A stretch of DNA of 64,000 nt from Mactromeris polynyma (taxonomy: Eukaryota > Mollusca > Bivalvia > Venerida > Mactridae): positions 21,625,553-21,689,552 of the forward strand of contig JASFXZ010000009.1 of the NCBI GenBank assembly GCA_032209605.1, written 5' to 3'. This document shows positions 12,690 through 24,683 of the stretch, in pieces (the first letter of the stretch is position 1; every line of letters begins with the position of its first letter). The notes under the pieces were generated by a model. It saw only the letters and a program-made list of their open reading frames with translations, made no database searches and was not told where the DNA came from. Position numbers and translations under genes: made by a program.

Positions 12690-15402
12690 ATGTTGAAGTT
12701 TTTCTTTTTACTGCTAAATGTCACAATTGGAATTCTAGCGGGACCATGCGCACAAGTTAGACAATGTGGATGTAAGCATTGCTGAGTACACCGGCATCCC
12801 GATTAATGCTTGCCTCGCTATATGTACATCAATTAAACTATGCATCTATATAAGTTACCACGAGGGTCAAAACGTATGTCGCATCCACTAAATAAGCAGA
12901 AATGGAATTACAAGTCAAGGCTGGAGAATTTATTTTAAGGTTTTGGACGAAGAAGGTAAGTAAGGATTATGTTGATAACGAGCTTAAATATACAATGATT
13001 ATCAAATAAATAAAGTAAATTCAAATAAAGCTATTAAACTATCTTTATATGTCCGTATTTGCAGTAAAAAAGAAATTTCCCTATTGCAAATAACATAAAT
13101 GTACCTTTGAATATGTAACATAATCGCAGCATACATATTTGATATTCAGTCCAATTTCACTATCGTGTTGAGTTGTCAAATATATACATTTTACAATACG
13201 CCTACCATTGGATGTGATGATTTCTACATATCGCATTTGCCAAGTTTTTGTCAATGAAAGCTTAGAGGAATTTCGCGTATCTTTAATTTGAGAAGGATGG
13301 GAACTCTTCTTTTTGCTGACTTCACTATTCAAAATGTGTCCCGTTTATTGCATTGGTTTTCACTGAAATGGGACGAAAATAAAAGTTACGATTTCTTTGA
13401 AGATACTTCATGAGAAATAAAGTGAGTATTCAATGTTTTTCATTTAATATACCGATATGGATACGATTCCTCTCTTTTATGGAGTACATAAATCAGTACT
13501 GAGGGACTGCGATAAAACAACCTCAGCATTGAGAGACACTGATCATACAACCATCAGCATTGAGAGACACTGATCATACAACCATCAACATTGAGAGACA
13601 CTAATCATACAACCATCAGCATTGAGAGACACTGATCATACAACCATCAGCATTGAGAGACACTGATCATACAACCATCAGCATTGAGAGACACTGATCA
13701 TACAACCATCAGCATTGAGAGACACTGATCATACAACCATTAGCATTGAGAGACACTAATCATACAACCATCAGCATTGAGAGACACTGATCATACAACC
13801 ATCAGCATTGAGAGACACTGATCATACAACCATCAACATTGAGAGACACTAATCATACAACCATCAGCATTGAGAGACACTGATCATACAACCATCAGCA
13901 TTGAGAGACACTGATCATACAACCATCAACATTGAGAGACACTAATCATACAACCATCAGCATTGAGAGACACTGATCATACAACCATCAGCATTGAGAG
14001 ACACTGATCATACAACCATCAGCATTGAGAGACACTGATCATACAACCATCAGCATTGAGAGACACTGATCATACAACCATTAGCATTGAGAGACACTGA
14101 TCATACAACCATCAGCATTGAGAGACACTGATCATACAACCATCAGCATTGAGAGACACTGATCATACAACAAGCAGCATTGAGAGACACTAATCATACA
14201 GCCATCAGCATTGAGAGACACTAATCATACAACCATCAGCATTGAGAGACACTAATCATACAACCATCAGCATTGAGAGACACTAATCATACAACAAGCA
14301 GCATTAAGAGACACTGGTCATACAACCATCAGCATTGAGAGACACTGATCATACAACCATGAGCATTGAGAGACACTGATCATACAACCATGAGCATTGA
14401 GAGACACTAATCATACAACCATCAGCATTGAGAGGCACTGATCGATCATACAACCATCAGCATTGAGAGGCACTGATCGATCATACAACAAGCAGCATTG
14501 AGAGACACTGGTCATACAACCATCAGCATTGAGAGACACTGATCATACAACCATCAGCATTGAGAGACACTGATCATACAACCATGAGCATTGAGAGACA
14601 CTAATCATACAACCATCAGCATTGAGAGGCACTGATCGATCATACAACCATCAGCATTGAGAGACACTGATCATACAACAAGCAGCATTGAGAGACACTG
14701 ATCATACAACCATCAGCATTGAGAGACACTGATCATACAACAAGCAGCATTGAGAGACACTGATCATACAACCATACACTAATAATACAATAATCAGCAT
14801 TGAGAGACACTGATCATACAACCATGAGCATTGAGAGACACTAATCATACAACCATCAGCATTGAGAGGCACTGATCGATCATACAACCATCAGCATTGA
14901 GAGACACTGATCATACAACCATCAGCATTGAGAGACACTGATCATACAACCATCAACATTGAGAGACACTGATCATACAACAAGCAGCATTGAGAGACAC
15001 TGATCATACAACCATTAGCATTGAGAGCCACTGATCATACAACCATACACTAATAATACAATAATCAGCATTGGGACAATCAACATTGAGATAATACAAC
15101 AATCACCATGGAGAGACACTTCACCAGTTTTGTTTTGTAGAATTCGAGCATTTCAAAAAATAATCTCTATTACTCAGGTCAGACTGAAAGCGACTTGATG
15201 AATGGCGCAACAACTTTTCAATCATCGACGTTCGTTGATGTAATTTCCTACGCCGCCAATTTAGTACTCGATGGCAATACCAATGGAGATATATATTACG
15301 AAGCATGCGTCATCACAGATAACGGTTACTCCTATTGGATAATGCAGTTCGGAATGTCCAGAGTTGTTGATAGTGTTGATATCAATATGCGGTCAGACTA
15401 TG
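12690..15402 (+). CDS. secreted FTP (fucolectin-type) lectin, 5' part
   Basis: Two exons are supported. Exon 1 (12690-12771) encodes a classical signal peptide, MLKFFFLLLNVTIGILAG, then a short Cys-containing stretch, and ends in phase 1 at a gtaagc donor. Exon 2 (15178-15402) follows the acceptor attactcag and completes a Cys codon. It encodes the first half of a fucolectin/tachylectin-4/pentraxin-1 (FTP, F5/8C-like) domain: the ATTFQSST start, LVLDGNTNG, the Cys of EACVITDNGYSYW, and the VDSVDINMRS strand. It ends in phase 1 at gtaaga. Equal phase-1 borders are usual for shuffled extracellular domains. Known relatives are secreted or surface carbohydrate-binding proteins, often followed by EGF repeats. 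The second half of the domain, with its closing Cys and beta strands, was not found downstream, so the model is partial and could be a broken copy. The intron holds a 1.6-kb minisatellite. Confidence 0.75.
13494..15115 (+). repeat. 31-bp minisatellite in the lectin intron
   Basis: About 50 copies of a 31-bp unit (cattgagagacactgatcat then acaaccatcag). Variants include ctaatcat for ctgatcat, caagcag for ccatcag, and gatcgatcat, a 4-bp expansion. Unit types recur in blocks, for example the group carrying gatcgatcat repeats near 14430, 14630 and 14870, which indicates multi-unit duplications. The array lies entirely within intron 1 of the FTP lectin gene and ends about 60 bp before the exon 2 acceptor. 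Confidence 0.95.
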
Positions 15403-18400
15403 GTAAGATAAATTAAACCCCATTCTCCCCCTGGAAAAACTAATAAAATAAATGAAAGCACTGAATGTGCTGACAGCAAGGGGCTCACTGTAGATCACAG
15501 ACGTCACTTTGACATATATTTTACCTAACACAATAGTCAAGAACACTTTATTATATCAGTTTATTAAATAATATAGGAGTTGAACATACAAGATTGTATT
15601 CAAATAATTGGTATGGACAGTCAGTAGGATGGTTGGATAAGAAGTTAATAGTACCTCAATGTTGAATATATGCCTAGTTTCAGTGCAATCGATTGAAAAC
15701 TAAAGTATTTTGCTACCTGTGTTCTAAAAGGAGACTTCATTTAAAGGGCCAGAATTCTAAAACAGTTTGATGGATGCACAGCAAATATATGTCTTCCACA
15801 TTTACAAATCATGTATCATAGTACTTGTATTATCAAACTGCATTGTAATCCCTTGAAAACTGAAGAAGTAGTTAGCCACACAAACTACATATGTTGTATA
15901 TTGGACAGAACAACCAATCGACAGACAGGATGACAATAAAACAGAAAGTATGTTTCCGTAAACCGTAGATGTTCAACGGAACGATGACGGAAAATTGCAT
16001 TTCCCATGATTTCAATCTACGTATAATTGCTCGTTGGATATATTATATGTTGCACCATTTTCTTGTATTAGTATCTCTGCCTACTGCTATCGTACGCTAG
16101 CTTGTTTTCAGTGCACTTCATGCGTGATACGGCTGCGGCGTAGGCAGACATTTTTTTCTCTGTAATTTGCAATATTTAATCAGCAAGTTTCTTTGGGGTT
16201 CTTTCTTTTGCGTAAGTGATGTCAGCTCAAATTCGTTTTCTAGCTGATATCGCAAATGCTTACCGCTATTTTTTGTTAGACAAGTGCTACTTTCTTCAGG
16301 AGTATGTAGACTTTGGCTGTTCAGAATTACAGACTTGGGATGACTCATCCGATGAGTGTCTGCGGATTTCGCCTACTATAACAATTGGCTCTGACGAGCC
16401 CCTTGCTAAAATGATAAGCGTTTTAACGTGAAGGCATTCCGTCCAAATACTGATGAGATATCAATATTCGAATGGAATACCGATACCATTAATACTTTTC
16501 GTTGAAACGCTTATTATTTGCGCAATGACGTGATGACGTCATTTAATATATTTATCAATGCCATTTTGAGACCTTTTTCCTTTTATATTTTACAGTTAGA
16601 TCATCTACGCCTGATACAAGCGAATTGTTAGATATATTTAATAAACTAAAACATCTTAAAATATTGCTTGTAGACAATTCTAGAAATAATGATTTTGTGT
16701 ATATGCTTACCTTTTCTGCTATTTAATTCAATAGCTTAATTACTTTCTATATCATCGAGGTCAAGTTTGTATGGGTGTTTCGTCCTTATTTTGTGGGGTT
16801 GGTGATACATAATGTATTACATTCGTGTTGTTTAGTATCAAAGTTAAAGAGGAGGGGTGCGTTTCATCAAATATTAGCGATGCGATGTCATAAAAAACGG
16901 CATAAATATTGCCTAAGCATTTTATGCATTCATCGATTCGAAAACTAGTATATATTTGATATAGATACAATCTTAAGTACACAGGGCCAATAACAGTTCA
17001 TTATACTTAGTATCTTATCTTTATTTGAGACACGAACTAAGAGCGTAAATATCGTATTAATGAACTTGTTTTGAAAGCTTGAAAACAAAAAACGTAGGTA
17101 GTAATTTTATGGTCAATGGACAATGCCACAATGGTATGGTAATTGGGTTTTGCTGTTCATTTATTTACGCACTTTATATATACATTTGTATATTATTGAA
17201 CATGTAATTAACTTTTTCTACCACGCATGGTATCATTGTTGAACTTATTTATTAGTAAAACAAATGGACGAAAGTAGAATTTTAATATTTCGTTGTCTTT
17301 ATTTAGTGGTTCTATATACACATGTTCGTACTATACTCGTAACGTAACCAATAAAACTACAACGTCTTCGCTTATAAATGTCAATTTGCGCCGATCATAG
17401 TTTTCAAAGATACTCCTTGTTTTCTTATGTTGTTCATTTGACCTATTTAATGAATAATGTATTAAATACTAAGCGATGATGAACATTTCGTTTGCATGAT
17501 ATTTATTCATAAACTTCAATCACGAAGTATGAATTATTGGTCCATAGTTTCAATACTTGAAGTTAATAGCATGATTCCTATGGGAGCGCTTTTTAAAAGA
17601 ATCCGATTGCCCCTCGTGTTAGTCCGCGGGGATCCTTTTGTTCGGCATAGCTGTATAATATTGATTTTGACGTACATTTCAGACCAATCAAATATATGAA
17701 GCGCGTTATTTGAATACGCAACAAATCAGACGATATGATTGGTTCATATTTTACGCGGAGAGGCATCAAGCGGGGTGTCTCGAAAAAGATAATTCACTTT
17801 TTCCAAAGACTTTATTAAAACTTAATGCATGAAGAAACGTATTACGTAGATAATGTGTGTTCGTTTTTCTACCTAAAAATAGACATGATTTCTTTCAATT
17901 TCATAGTTTTCAATAATTATCGTTGAAAAATACTTCTTTTCCCGAAGCGTACCCCTATGGCAGAATAGAGCGATTCTTGATACGAATATTTCACTTAATC
18001 TGAATAGAACATTGCCCAAATTGTCGATGTTAAAGAAAAACTGAAGGCATTACACGTGAACTACTTGCCTAACATAATAATTTATTCATAGTTTTCAATG
18101 GAAAACTGTTTTGTTTTAAATAAATTTCTATTTCACATACTGCAAAAATCATTCCATCTCTACGCCGTTTATCTTTTTTAAAGATATTTCTTGTATCTGT
18201 TACCTGCCGCTACCTTTGATTCTGTTTTCACTTATTAACATATTGATCATAGACTAGATTACAAATGAATGATAAGATCAATCAGAAAATACCATCTAAA
18301 AAGTGCAAGCCTTCCAAAAGCACACCGTAACACGAAACATACACTTACCAAGGGGGAATGGCACAAAACAGAAACCTAAATGATGAGAGAGAATAGGAGT

Positions 18401-19252
18401 ACCGCCTTGAAACGGTACGTCGCACAAACGCCACTGAGGGTTTAAACCTGATTCAGGGAATCAGTTTAACTTTTATTGCCAGTTTTAAATTGCTTTAGCT
18501 CTCTATACTTATATTTTCGATGTACATGTAGCACATGAGAGAAGACATGATCCAGATATAGATCGCAGTGAATTATTGATCATAATTCGTTATCAGTTAT
18601 ATCGTAGTCTCTTGCAAAGTATCAATTTAGATCCATTTAAGATAACTTTATATTTTTTCAACCCACAACTGATTGCTGAACAAGAAAATATACAGATTAT
18701 ACCGATTTTAGGTTATTGCATGTATCACGTTCAATAATGCACCAGTGATATAACGACATCAATAGTGCTACGTCGCAATTGTATACAGTGATACAAAAAC
18801 TACTGATCTTATCAAATACGTTTCTGGAAACCATAAAACCCAGAAAACTTGCCAAAATGTCGTTGTTATGGTGTTTGGATCTCGTTCAATACATGGTGTA
18901 ACTCATGACCACTCGCATAACATTCCATATAAGGTAGATATTGTCCAAATCAGGTAAGTTTAACATCATGCTTATGAATACTCGACAAAAAGAAGAAAAT
19001 CCATATTTTAATCGATATGAATCATTGTCATAGTATTCAAATGTGGGAGACCGAATTATTTCCCACTCATGTTGAGTTTGCCTCGGTAACACATTTCATA
19101 GAAGGTCGATGAAATAAACAGACCTACACGCCAAGGTAACTTGGTTTGGCTGCGGTTTGTCTGCACACGCTTGGATACAAACGAAAACTCTTCGTCAATA
19201 CGTGTATACATGTAGCTATCCCTCGTCAACATAAAACTGATCGGCAGTGTGA
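15403..19252. other. stretch after lectin exon 2, no further exon recognised
   Basis: This should hold downstream exons if the lectin gene is intact, but none showing an FTP C-terminal half or EGF cysteines was seen. An open segment after a good acceptor at about 16595 (beginning VRSSTPDTSELL) keeps the frame for about 44 codons but does not look like an FTP domain. A CRE (TGACGTCA) occurs at 16534-16541. Confidence 0.4.
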
Positions 19253-19260
19253 AAAGCAGT

Positions 19261-20560
19261 CAGCAGACAGGGGAGTGAAAATGGTCGGCAGTACATAAAA
19301 CAAACAGCAGACAGGGGAGTGAAAATGGTCGGCAGTACATGAAACAAACAGTAGACAGGGGAGTAAAAATGGTCGGCAGTACATAAAACAAACAGCAGAC
19401 AGGGGAGTGAAAATGTTCGGCAGTACATGAAACAAACAGCAGACAGGGGAGTGAAAATGGTCGGCAGTACATGAAACAAACAGGAGACAGGGGAGTGAAA
19501 ATGGTCGGCAGTACATGAAACAAACAGCAGACAGGGGAGTGAAAATGGTCGGCAGTACATAAAACAAACAGCAGACAGGGGAGTGAAAATGGTCGGCAGT
19601 ACATGAAACAAACAGCAGACAGGGGAGTGAAAATGGTCGGCAGTACATGAAACAAACAGTAGACAGGGGAGTGAAAATGGTCGGCAGTACATGAAACAAA
19701 CAGCAGACAGGGGAGTGAAAATGGTCGGCAGTACATGAAACAAACAGTAGACAGGGGAGTGAAAATGTTCGGCAGTACATGAAACAAACAGCAGACAGGG
19801 GAGTGAAAATGGTCGGCAGTACATAAAACAAACAGCAGACAGGGGAGTGAAAATGGTCGGCAGTACATGAAACAAACAGTAGACAGGGGAGTAAAAATGG
19901 TCGGCAGTACATAAAACAAACAGCAGACAGGGGAGTGAAAATGTTCGGCAGTACATGAAACAAACAGCAGACAGGGGAGTGAAAATGGTCGGCAGTACAT
20001 GAAACAAACAGCAGACAGGGGAGTGAAAATGGTCGACAGTACATGAAACAAACAGCAGACAGGGGAGTGAAAATGGTCGGCAGTACATGAAACAAACAGC
20101 AGACAGGGGAGTGAAAATGGTCGGCAGTACATGAAACAAACAGCAGACAGGGGAGTGAAAATGGTCGACAGTACATGAAACAAACAGCAGACAGGGGAGT
20201 GAAAATGGTCGGCAGTACATGAAACAAACAGCAGACAGGGGAGTGAAAATGGTCGGCAGTACATGAAACAAACAGCAGACAGGGGAGTGAAAATGGTCGG
20301 CAGTACATGAAACAAACAGTAGATGGGGGTGTGAAAATGGTCGGCAGTACATGAAACAAACAGCAGACAGGGGAGTGAAAATGGTCGGCAGTATATGAAA
20401 AAACAGTAGATGGGGGAGTGAAAATGGTCGGCAGTACATGAAACAAACAGTAGATGGGGGAGTGAAAATGGTCGGCAGTACATGAAACAAACAGTAGATG
20501 GGGGAGTGAAAATGGTCGGCAGTACATGAAACAAACAGTACATGGGGGAGTGTCGTTCTT
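19261..20560 (-). repeat. 44-bp minisatellite, about 29 copies
   Basis: Tandem 44-bp units, on the plus strand cagcagacaggggagtgaaa then atggtcggcagtacatgaaa and caaa. The last units near 20330-20550 carry tagatgggg instead of cagacaggg. No minus-strand frame contains a stop, and because 44 is not divisible by three each frame cycles through all three readings. This gives three overlapping minus-strand frames of over 420 codons with a 44-residue period. They are satellite artefacts. Confidence 0.95.
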
Positions 20561-20689
20561 CCTACACTTGCTGAGGATTAGCATCGACGGTTGCAAGAAC
20601 AAAACCTCACCTCAAACTGAGAAAAGGAAAAAGTTGAGATGATATTGTTAAACGGTGAAAACTAAATAGAATATTAAATTCAAATTCAA

Positions 20690-21120
20690 AAGGATGCGTT
20701 TCTGTTTTCTGCGCGATCTGTACGGAGACTTATCGGCCCGACTTAAACGTTTGTTACGCCGGAAAAGCTCCCGAATGTGAAGCTTCGCTTCCTCTGCCCC
20801 GGGGCACAGCCAACCCTTTGCCAAACTTGTCAGCCGGCTTCTGTCCCGGTTTATCGCATATCTTGATCGATTACTGATCGCTGTGAGTCACTGTCTGCAA
20901 TGTCGACTGACCTATCGCCTGTGTTGCTGCAGTACATATCGATGCCCGACGCATCGCCCTCATCGAATCACAGCCGTCACTTTGCCTGTATTGTCAGCCA
21001 GCCTTTCATGCAAGTTGAAACACTAGTAGTCAATACGCCGTTGGAATTATACCTTTGTAAACTTTGACAGAGCACAACGTTCTCATTGCTACAATGTCTT
21101 CTGACGACAGTGGTATTGAG
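20690..21120 (+). promoter_or_regulatory. GC-richer block with a possible first exon
   Basis: This block is clearly richer in GC and CpG than its surroundings. On the plus strand it holds three starts: a 28-codon Arg-rich frame beginning at about 20694 (containing RLKRLLRRKSSR), a 55-codon frame at 20900-21067, and ATG 21094, which reads MSSDDSGIE and then meets a gtaaaa donor at 21121. The last could be a short first coding exon preceded by upstream frames. Joining it to the acceptor at about 21378 would reach a stop after only eight more codons, so no onward exon is known. Confidence 0.25.
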
Positions 21121-22636
21121 GTAAAAAGTAATTGTTACCATTATCAGCGTGGTTTTAAAATTCAATGTGCTATACACAGGAATGTTTCAATGTTGCAAAA
21201 ACTGCCTTCTACATATTAGTAAATTAAATAAATCATATTTGTACAGCAAGTTTAAGAAATAATACAATTTGTGGTATTTCTGACACAAAACATTGCATAA
21301 AAGTTTGTGTTTTATAAATATGCTCATTAAACCATCGATATTCTGAGTGAGATTCCAAATTGAAATAACATTTTCAGCAGCCACGGAGACAGCGGCACAG
21401 ATGACGTCGATGGTGTCTGTTTGTATAGCTCGTGCGTGAAAACTACGACTGACATGATGGAGAGGAAACTCCTGAGGCTGGAGCCAGCGTAGGGGTTAGC
21501 ATCGACAAGTGAAGATGAAACCATTGACGTGTATTTTAACAAGTTTTGAATTGACAAAATAAAGGTGTATGAAATGCTTTGTATTACATTTTCAATTTCA
21601 ATATTATTTTAAATGTTTTAAAACGACCCTTTTTGTTTATCCACTTTCGGATTTCTAATTACGTCTCCGGGTCGCACGTGTCTAATATACATAAAATGAT
21701 TCTTAATTTCACTATTGATTAATGCTTTTTTGTCTTTGTAATGTCACTTTTCCTATGTGCACAATGTTAAGTAGCGTTATATATATATTGCGATACTGGA
21801 TTATGCCCGACTGAAATTGCAAATGTAACATTTTTATCCTTCATAGCACATAGCACTTACATATTCTGACAGTAAATAGTAAAACCTTGCGGCTCGAAAA
21901 AAATAAACGACTTAAACCAGCGTTTGTTCAATAAAATGAAGCATTAGTCTGCATATAATATAAGTTTGCGTTCATATATAAATTATATCCGCCAATCGGA
22001 TACATCAGAAAGGATTGACGTGGAAGTATAAGTATCAATTATCAATGATCAATTAGTAAATCTAAAATGTTTTCAATTTCACATTGAACGTCACACTTAA
22101 ACACTTATAAAATGTTTATACAATTAGGTATAATCAGTTTGTCTACGTTTATGGAAAACGCTTTTACTATGTCACAAATAATTAAATCCCATGTACAGAG
22201 AGCCACAACCCCAACCTGATTTCGTTTCGGTGTTGAGACTATACACCGTTTCAATTAATCGATTAAATGTCGCCTAAGAGTTGCGCCCCCTACCGGACGT
22301 GACGTAATGCGAGGAAAAAATATTTCCAAAACGGCCAATGTTGCTTTGTGTAATATATGTTTTATGTCTCTTATAACTCTAATTTAGAGTGGCTTTGTAT
22401 ATTGTTAATTGTTGTCATTATGTGCATATGAGTGTTATTTATACAAAGAAGAGACGTTAATAAACAAATATATATACCATATATGACTGATTCATGACTT
22501 TCGATTTTAGGGTTGTTGTTGTTGTTCGGTCGTAAATTTCATCTCAGGGTCCAAGTGGATTAATTATTTCAGAAAAATTTAACAAAGAAACTACCTTTAC
22601 TGTTGTTCTTGTTGTATTTGCATTGATTTATCGTCG
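21121..22636. other. non-coding AT-rich stretch
   Basis: Apart from an AATAAA at about 21557 that could close a short transcript from the preceding block, nothing definable was seen. Confidence 0.35.
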
Positions 22637-22872
22637 CCACCGGTTTCCCACATGTTAGTCATATTAGATTTTTGGAGGATAGTGCATGATACAGAAGATG
22701 CCCCAGTTCCAGAAGCACCCCTGATTCTTTTACGTGCTCGATGTTAAGCATCATACACGGGACATCGGTTTTTAAAGTCTCGTCCGAAAGACTGTTAGTA
22801 CGGTCAGTGATGGAGCAGGGAATCCCAGGATTACAAGTCCAAGCGCGTTACCACTGGACTACGGATCCGCTA
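22637..22872 (-). mobile_element. tRNA-derived SINE
   Basis: Read from 22872 on the minus strand, the head has the A box TAGTCCAGTGGT, a TTGGACTTGTAATCC anticodon arm (TGT, Thr-like) and a weak B-box region. The body contains a GTCCCGTGTAT and GCACGTAAAAGAA segment of the type conserved among molluscan SINEs. The element is diverged and inactive by appearance. Confidence 0.7.
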
Positions 22873-23759
22873 CATTTGTACAATTGTTCTTCTGTTGTTT
22901 GATTTTTATACACGGCTTGGAAAATATAAATAAAAACCCTAGTGACCAATTAGAAAGTTTGTTTGAAGTGCATAATAAAGATCTCCTGGGGTTTTATGAC
23001 TCTTGTGTTTTTACAGCTAACACCTAGGGCAATTTTCAATTATAGTAGTGACCAGTAGAACTAATCTGCCGAGGGCCTTGTTTATGAATTGCAAAACAAA
23101 TTAGTTAAAATACAAGAAAAGTAATTATTAACTGTCAATTATCAATTCATACGAGAACACATAAATTGTTTAAACATTGAAACTAAATGGCCAGCCAGCC
23201 ACGAAAGACGTCTAAACATAATTTATGGATTATAGCGCTATGTCCCGTTTTCAGAAGAGATTCTTTTAAAAGTAACAAATAAACAATCTATATTTAATGT
23301 GAGTAGGAATAACCAATCAGTCGGTGAGTTTCATATTTTATTTTGACATAAATATATTGTTTTAGACAGTGCGTCTGCTGATAACATCGTATCGATGCGC
23401 CATCTCTGGCGTAGCGCATCTGTGGTATTTAGGTCTTTGGCTATATCCATGTTCTTTCATATGACGGTCCATGACTGAAATGACGAAAACTATTTATGGT
23501 TCTTCTTCAGACATGCGTACGATTTCACATTCACACCAAAAAACGGTCTTCCAAGTCCATATTAACGACTGAGTTTGTGAAATAAAAATTCCCAGTCACA
23601 TATTTTTGCGACAAACAAATATTAAGCATCCAAGTAAAGCAATTTCGCAAAATCTATTCGGTATAAGTTTTTTTTGTATATCTCAAATACATCCTAAAAC
23701 AAATTACATCTGTAACACACAACAAAATATATACCTTATCTTTCATTCCATTGCCGAAA

Positions 23760-23960
23760 AATTGGTAACGTCGCCATTTCGCGCTCCGAATTTTACGTCT
23801 GATGACGTCATCGAAGAGCAGATAATTCTATTAACGGTATGCCTGTTGGTCTCTAGCGGGCAATGACCAAATATGGTATTATCTCACGGAAATATACGGA
23901 AAGTGGCGGCCACAGTCGGAGTCTAGTGGCGGGAAATACTCGAATCGTGGATACTCTTTC
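23760..23960 (+). promoter_or_regulatory. putative promoter of the SGNH-zinc-finger gene
   Basis: Within 200 bp lie an E2F-type site TTTCGCGC (23777-23784), a CRE TGACGTCA (23803-23810) and an exact inverted E2F consensus TGGCGGGAAA (23927-23936), in a locally CpG-richer block with no TATA box. The next gene on this strand starts 0.7 kb downstream. The motif mix would fit proliferation- or germline-linked expression; that is inference. A 34-bp stretch at 23843-23876 recurs inverted at 40605-40638. Confidence 0.5.
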
Positions 23961-24305
23961 TTTCGGAGGTTTATACCGTTGATGAAAGACACGTTACACT
24001 TTGCTTATTGCAATTTTCACGACTCAAAGCGATATCGAGACGTATATAGTTGCTTAAAGTGTACTGTGTGTGAGATCTGCCCTCATTTCTTCCTGGCATT
24101 AGTCTGTTTGAGCACATAGTTTCTCTTACTTAGAAGATTTGGTTTTGCGGAATATTTGTATTGTATTTTCGCGATCCTTTCTTTTTGTGCTCAAAAAATC
24201 GTTCTGTAGATTATATTGCTCTGAATAAGGCCTCTGCCTTATACCGGACGTCCGAATCTGTGATTGGGATCATTTCGTTTGTTGTTAGATTAGTGTAAAA
24301 GCTCT

Positions 24306-24626
24306 GGAATAGGTGACTACCTACTTTTGGGGTAAGAACTTTTTGTTTTGACAAATTATTGTTGATTTTGTTTTCTTTAGACTATTGTTGATTCTGTTTG
24401 CTTTACAATAGGTACCTACCTACTTTGGGGCGTGAGAATCAGTTACTAATCATTAAGATCAGTTTGTTTTGTGATTAAGATTAGTTAATCGTTTTGGACT
24501 AGGCTGCTACCTACTTCCAGACGTGAGAATAGTTTGTTTTGTTTTTGATATTGTATTGATATTTAATTATTAAAGATTCTGACTTCTCAGTAGTAGGCTG
24601 CTACCTACTTTCTGGTGTGAGAATTG
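24306..24626 (+). repeat. four diverged 5'-leader modules with splice-like borders
   Basis: A ctacctactt core occurs at 24317, 24416, 24507 and 24601, spaced 99, 91 and 94 bp. Each core sits in a 19-20 nt segment that starts right after an AG and ends right before GTAAGAA or GTGAGAAT: 24313-24331, 24412-24431, 24503-24522 and 24597-24616. Several have pyrimidine-rich tracts before the AG. They may be tandemly duplicated 5'-UTR micro-exons of the downstream gene, whose coding exon itself has a plausible acceptor (ggctttctatag) just before its ATG. Confidence 0.5.
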
Positions 24627-24683
24627 ATATAAGCTTTGAATTTCTGATCTTTTACTGGCTTTCTATAGTAGATTTGATACAGT

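Noticed and set aside
13494..15115. CRISPR-like array (about 50 regular short repeats)
   Set aside because: The 31-bp units are contiguous with no unique spacers, and the context is eukaryotic; it is an intronic minisatellite.
16118..16431. Overlapping opposed frames near 16.2-16.4 kb as lectin exons
   Set aside because: Neither strand shows the FTP C-terminal motif or EGF cysteines.
19216..20602. Three minus-strand frames of 424-458 codons as repeat proteins
   Set aside because: They are produced by a 44-bp tandem repeat without stops; no acceptor, donor, promoter or family resemblance supports translation.
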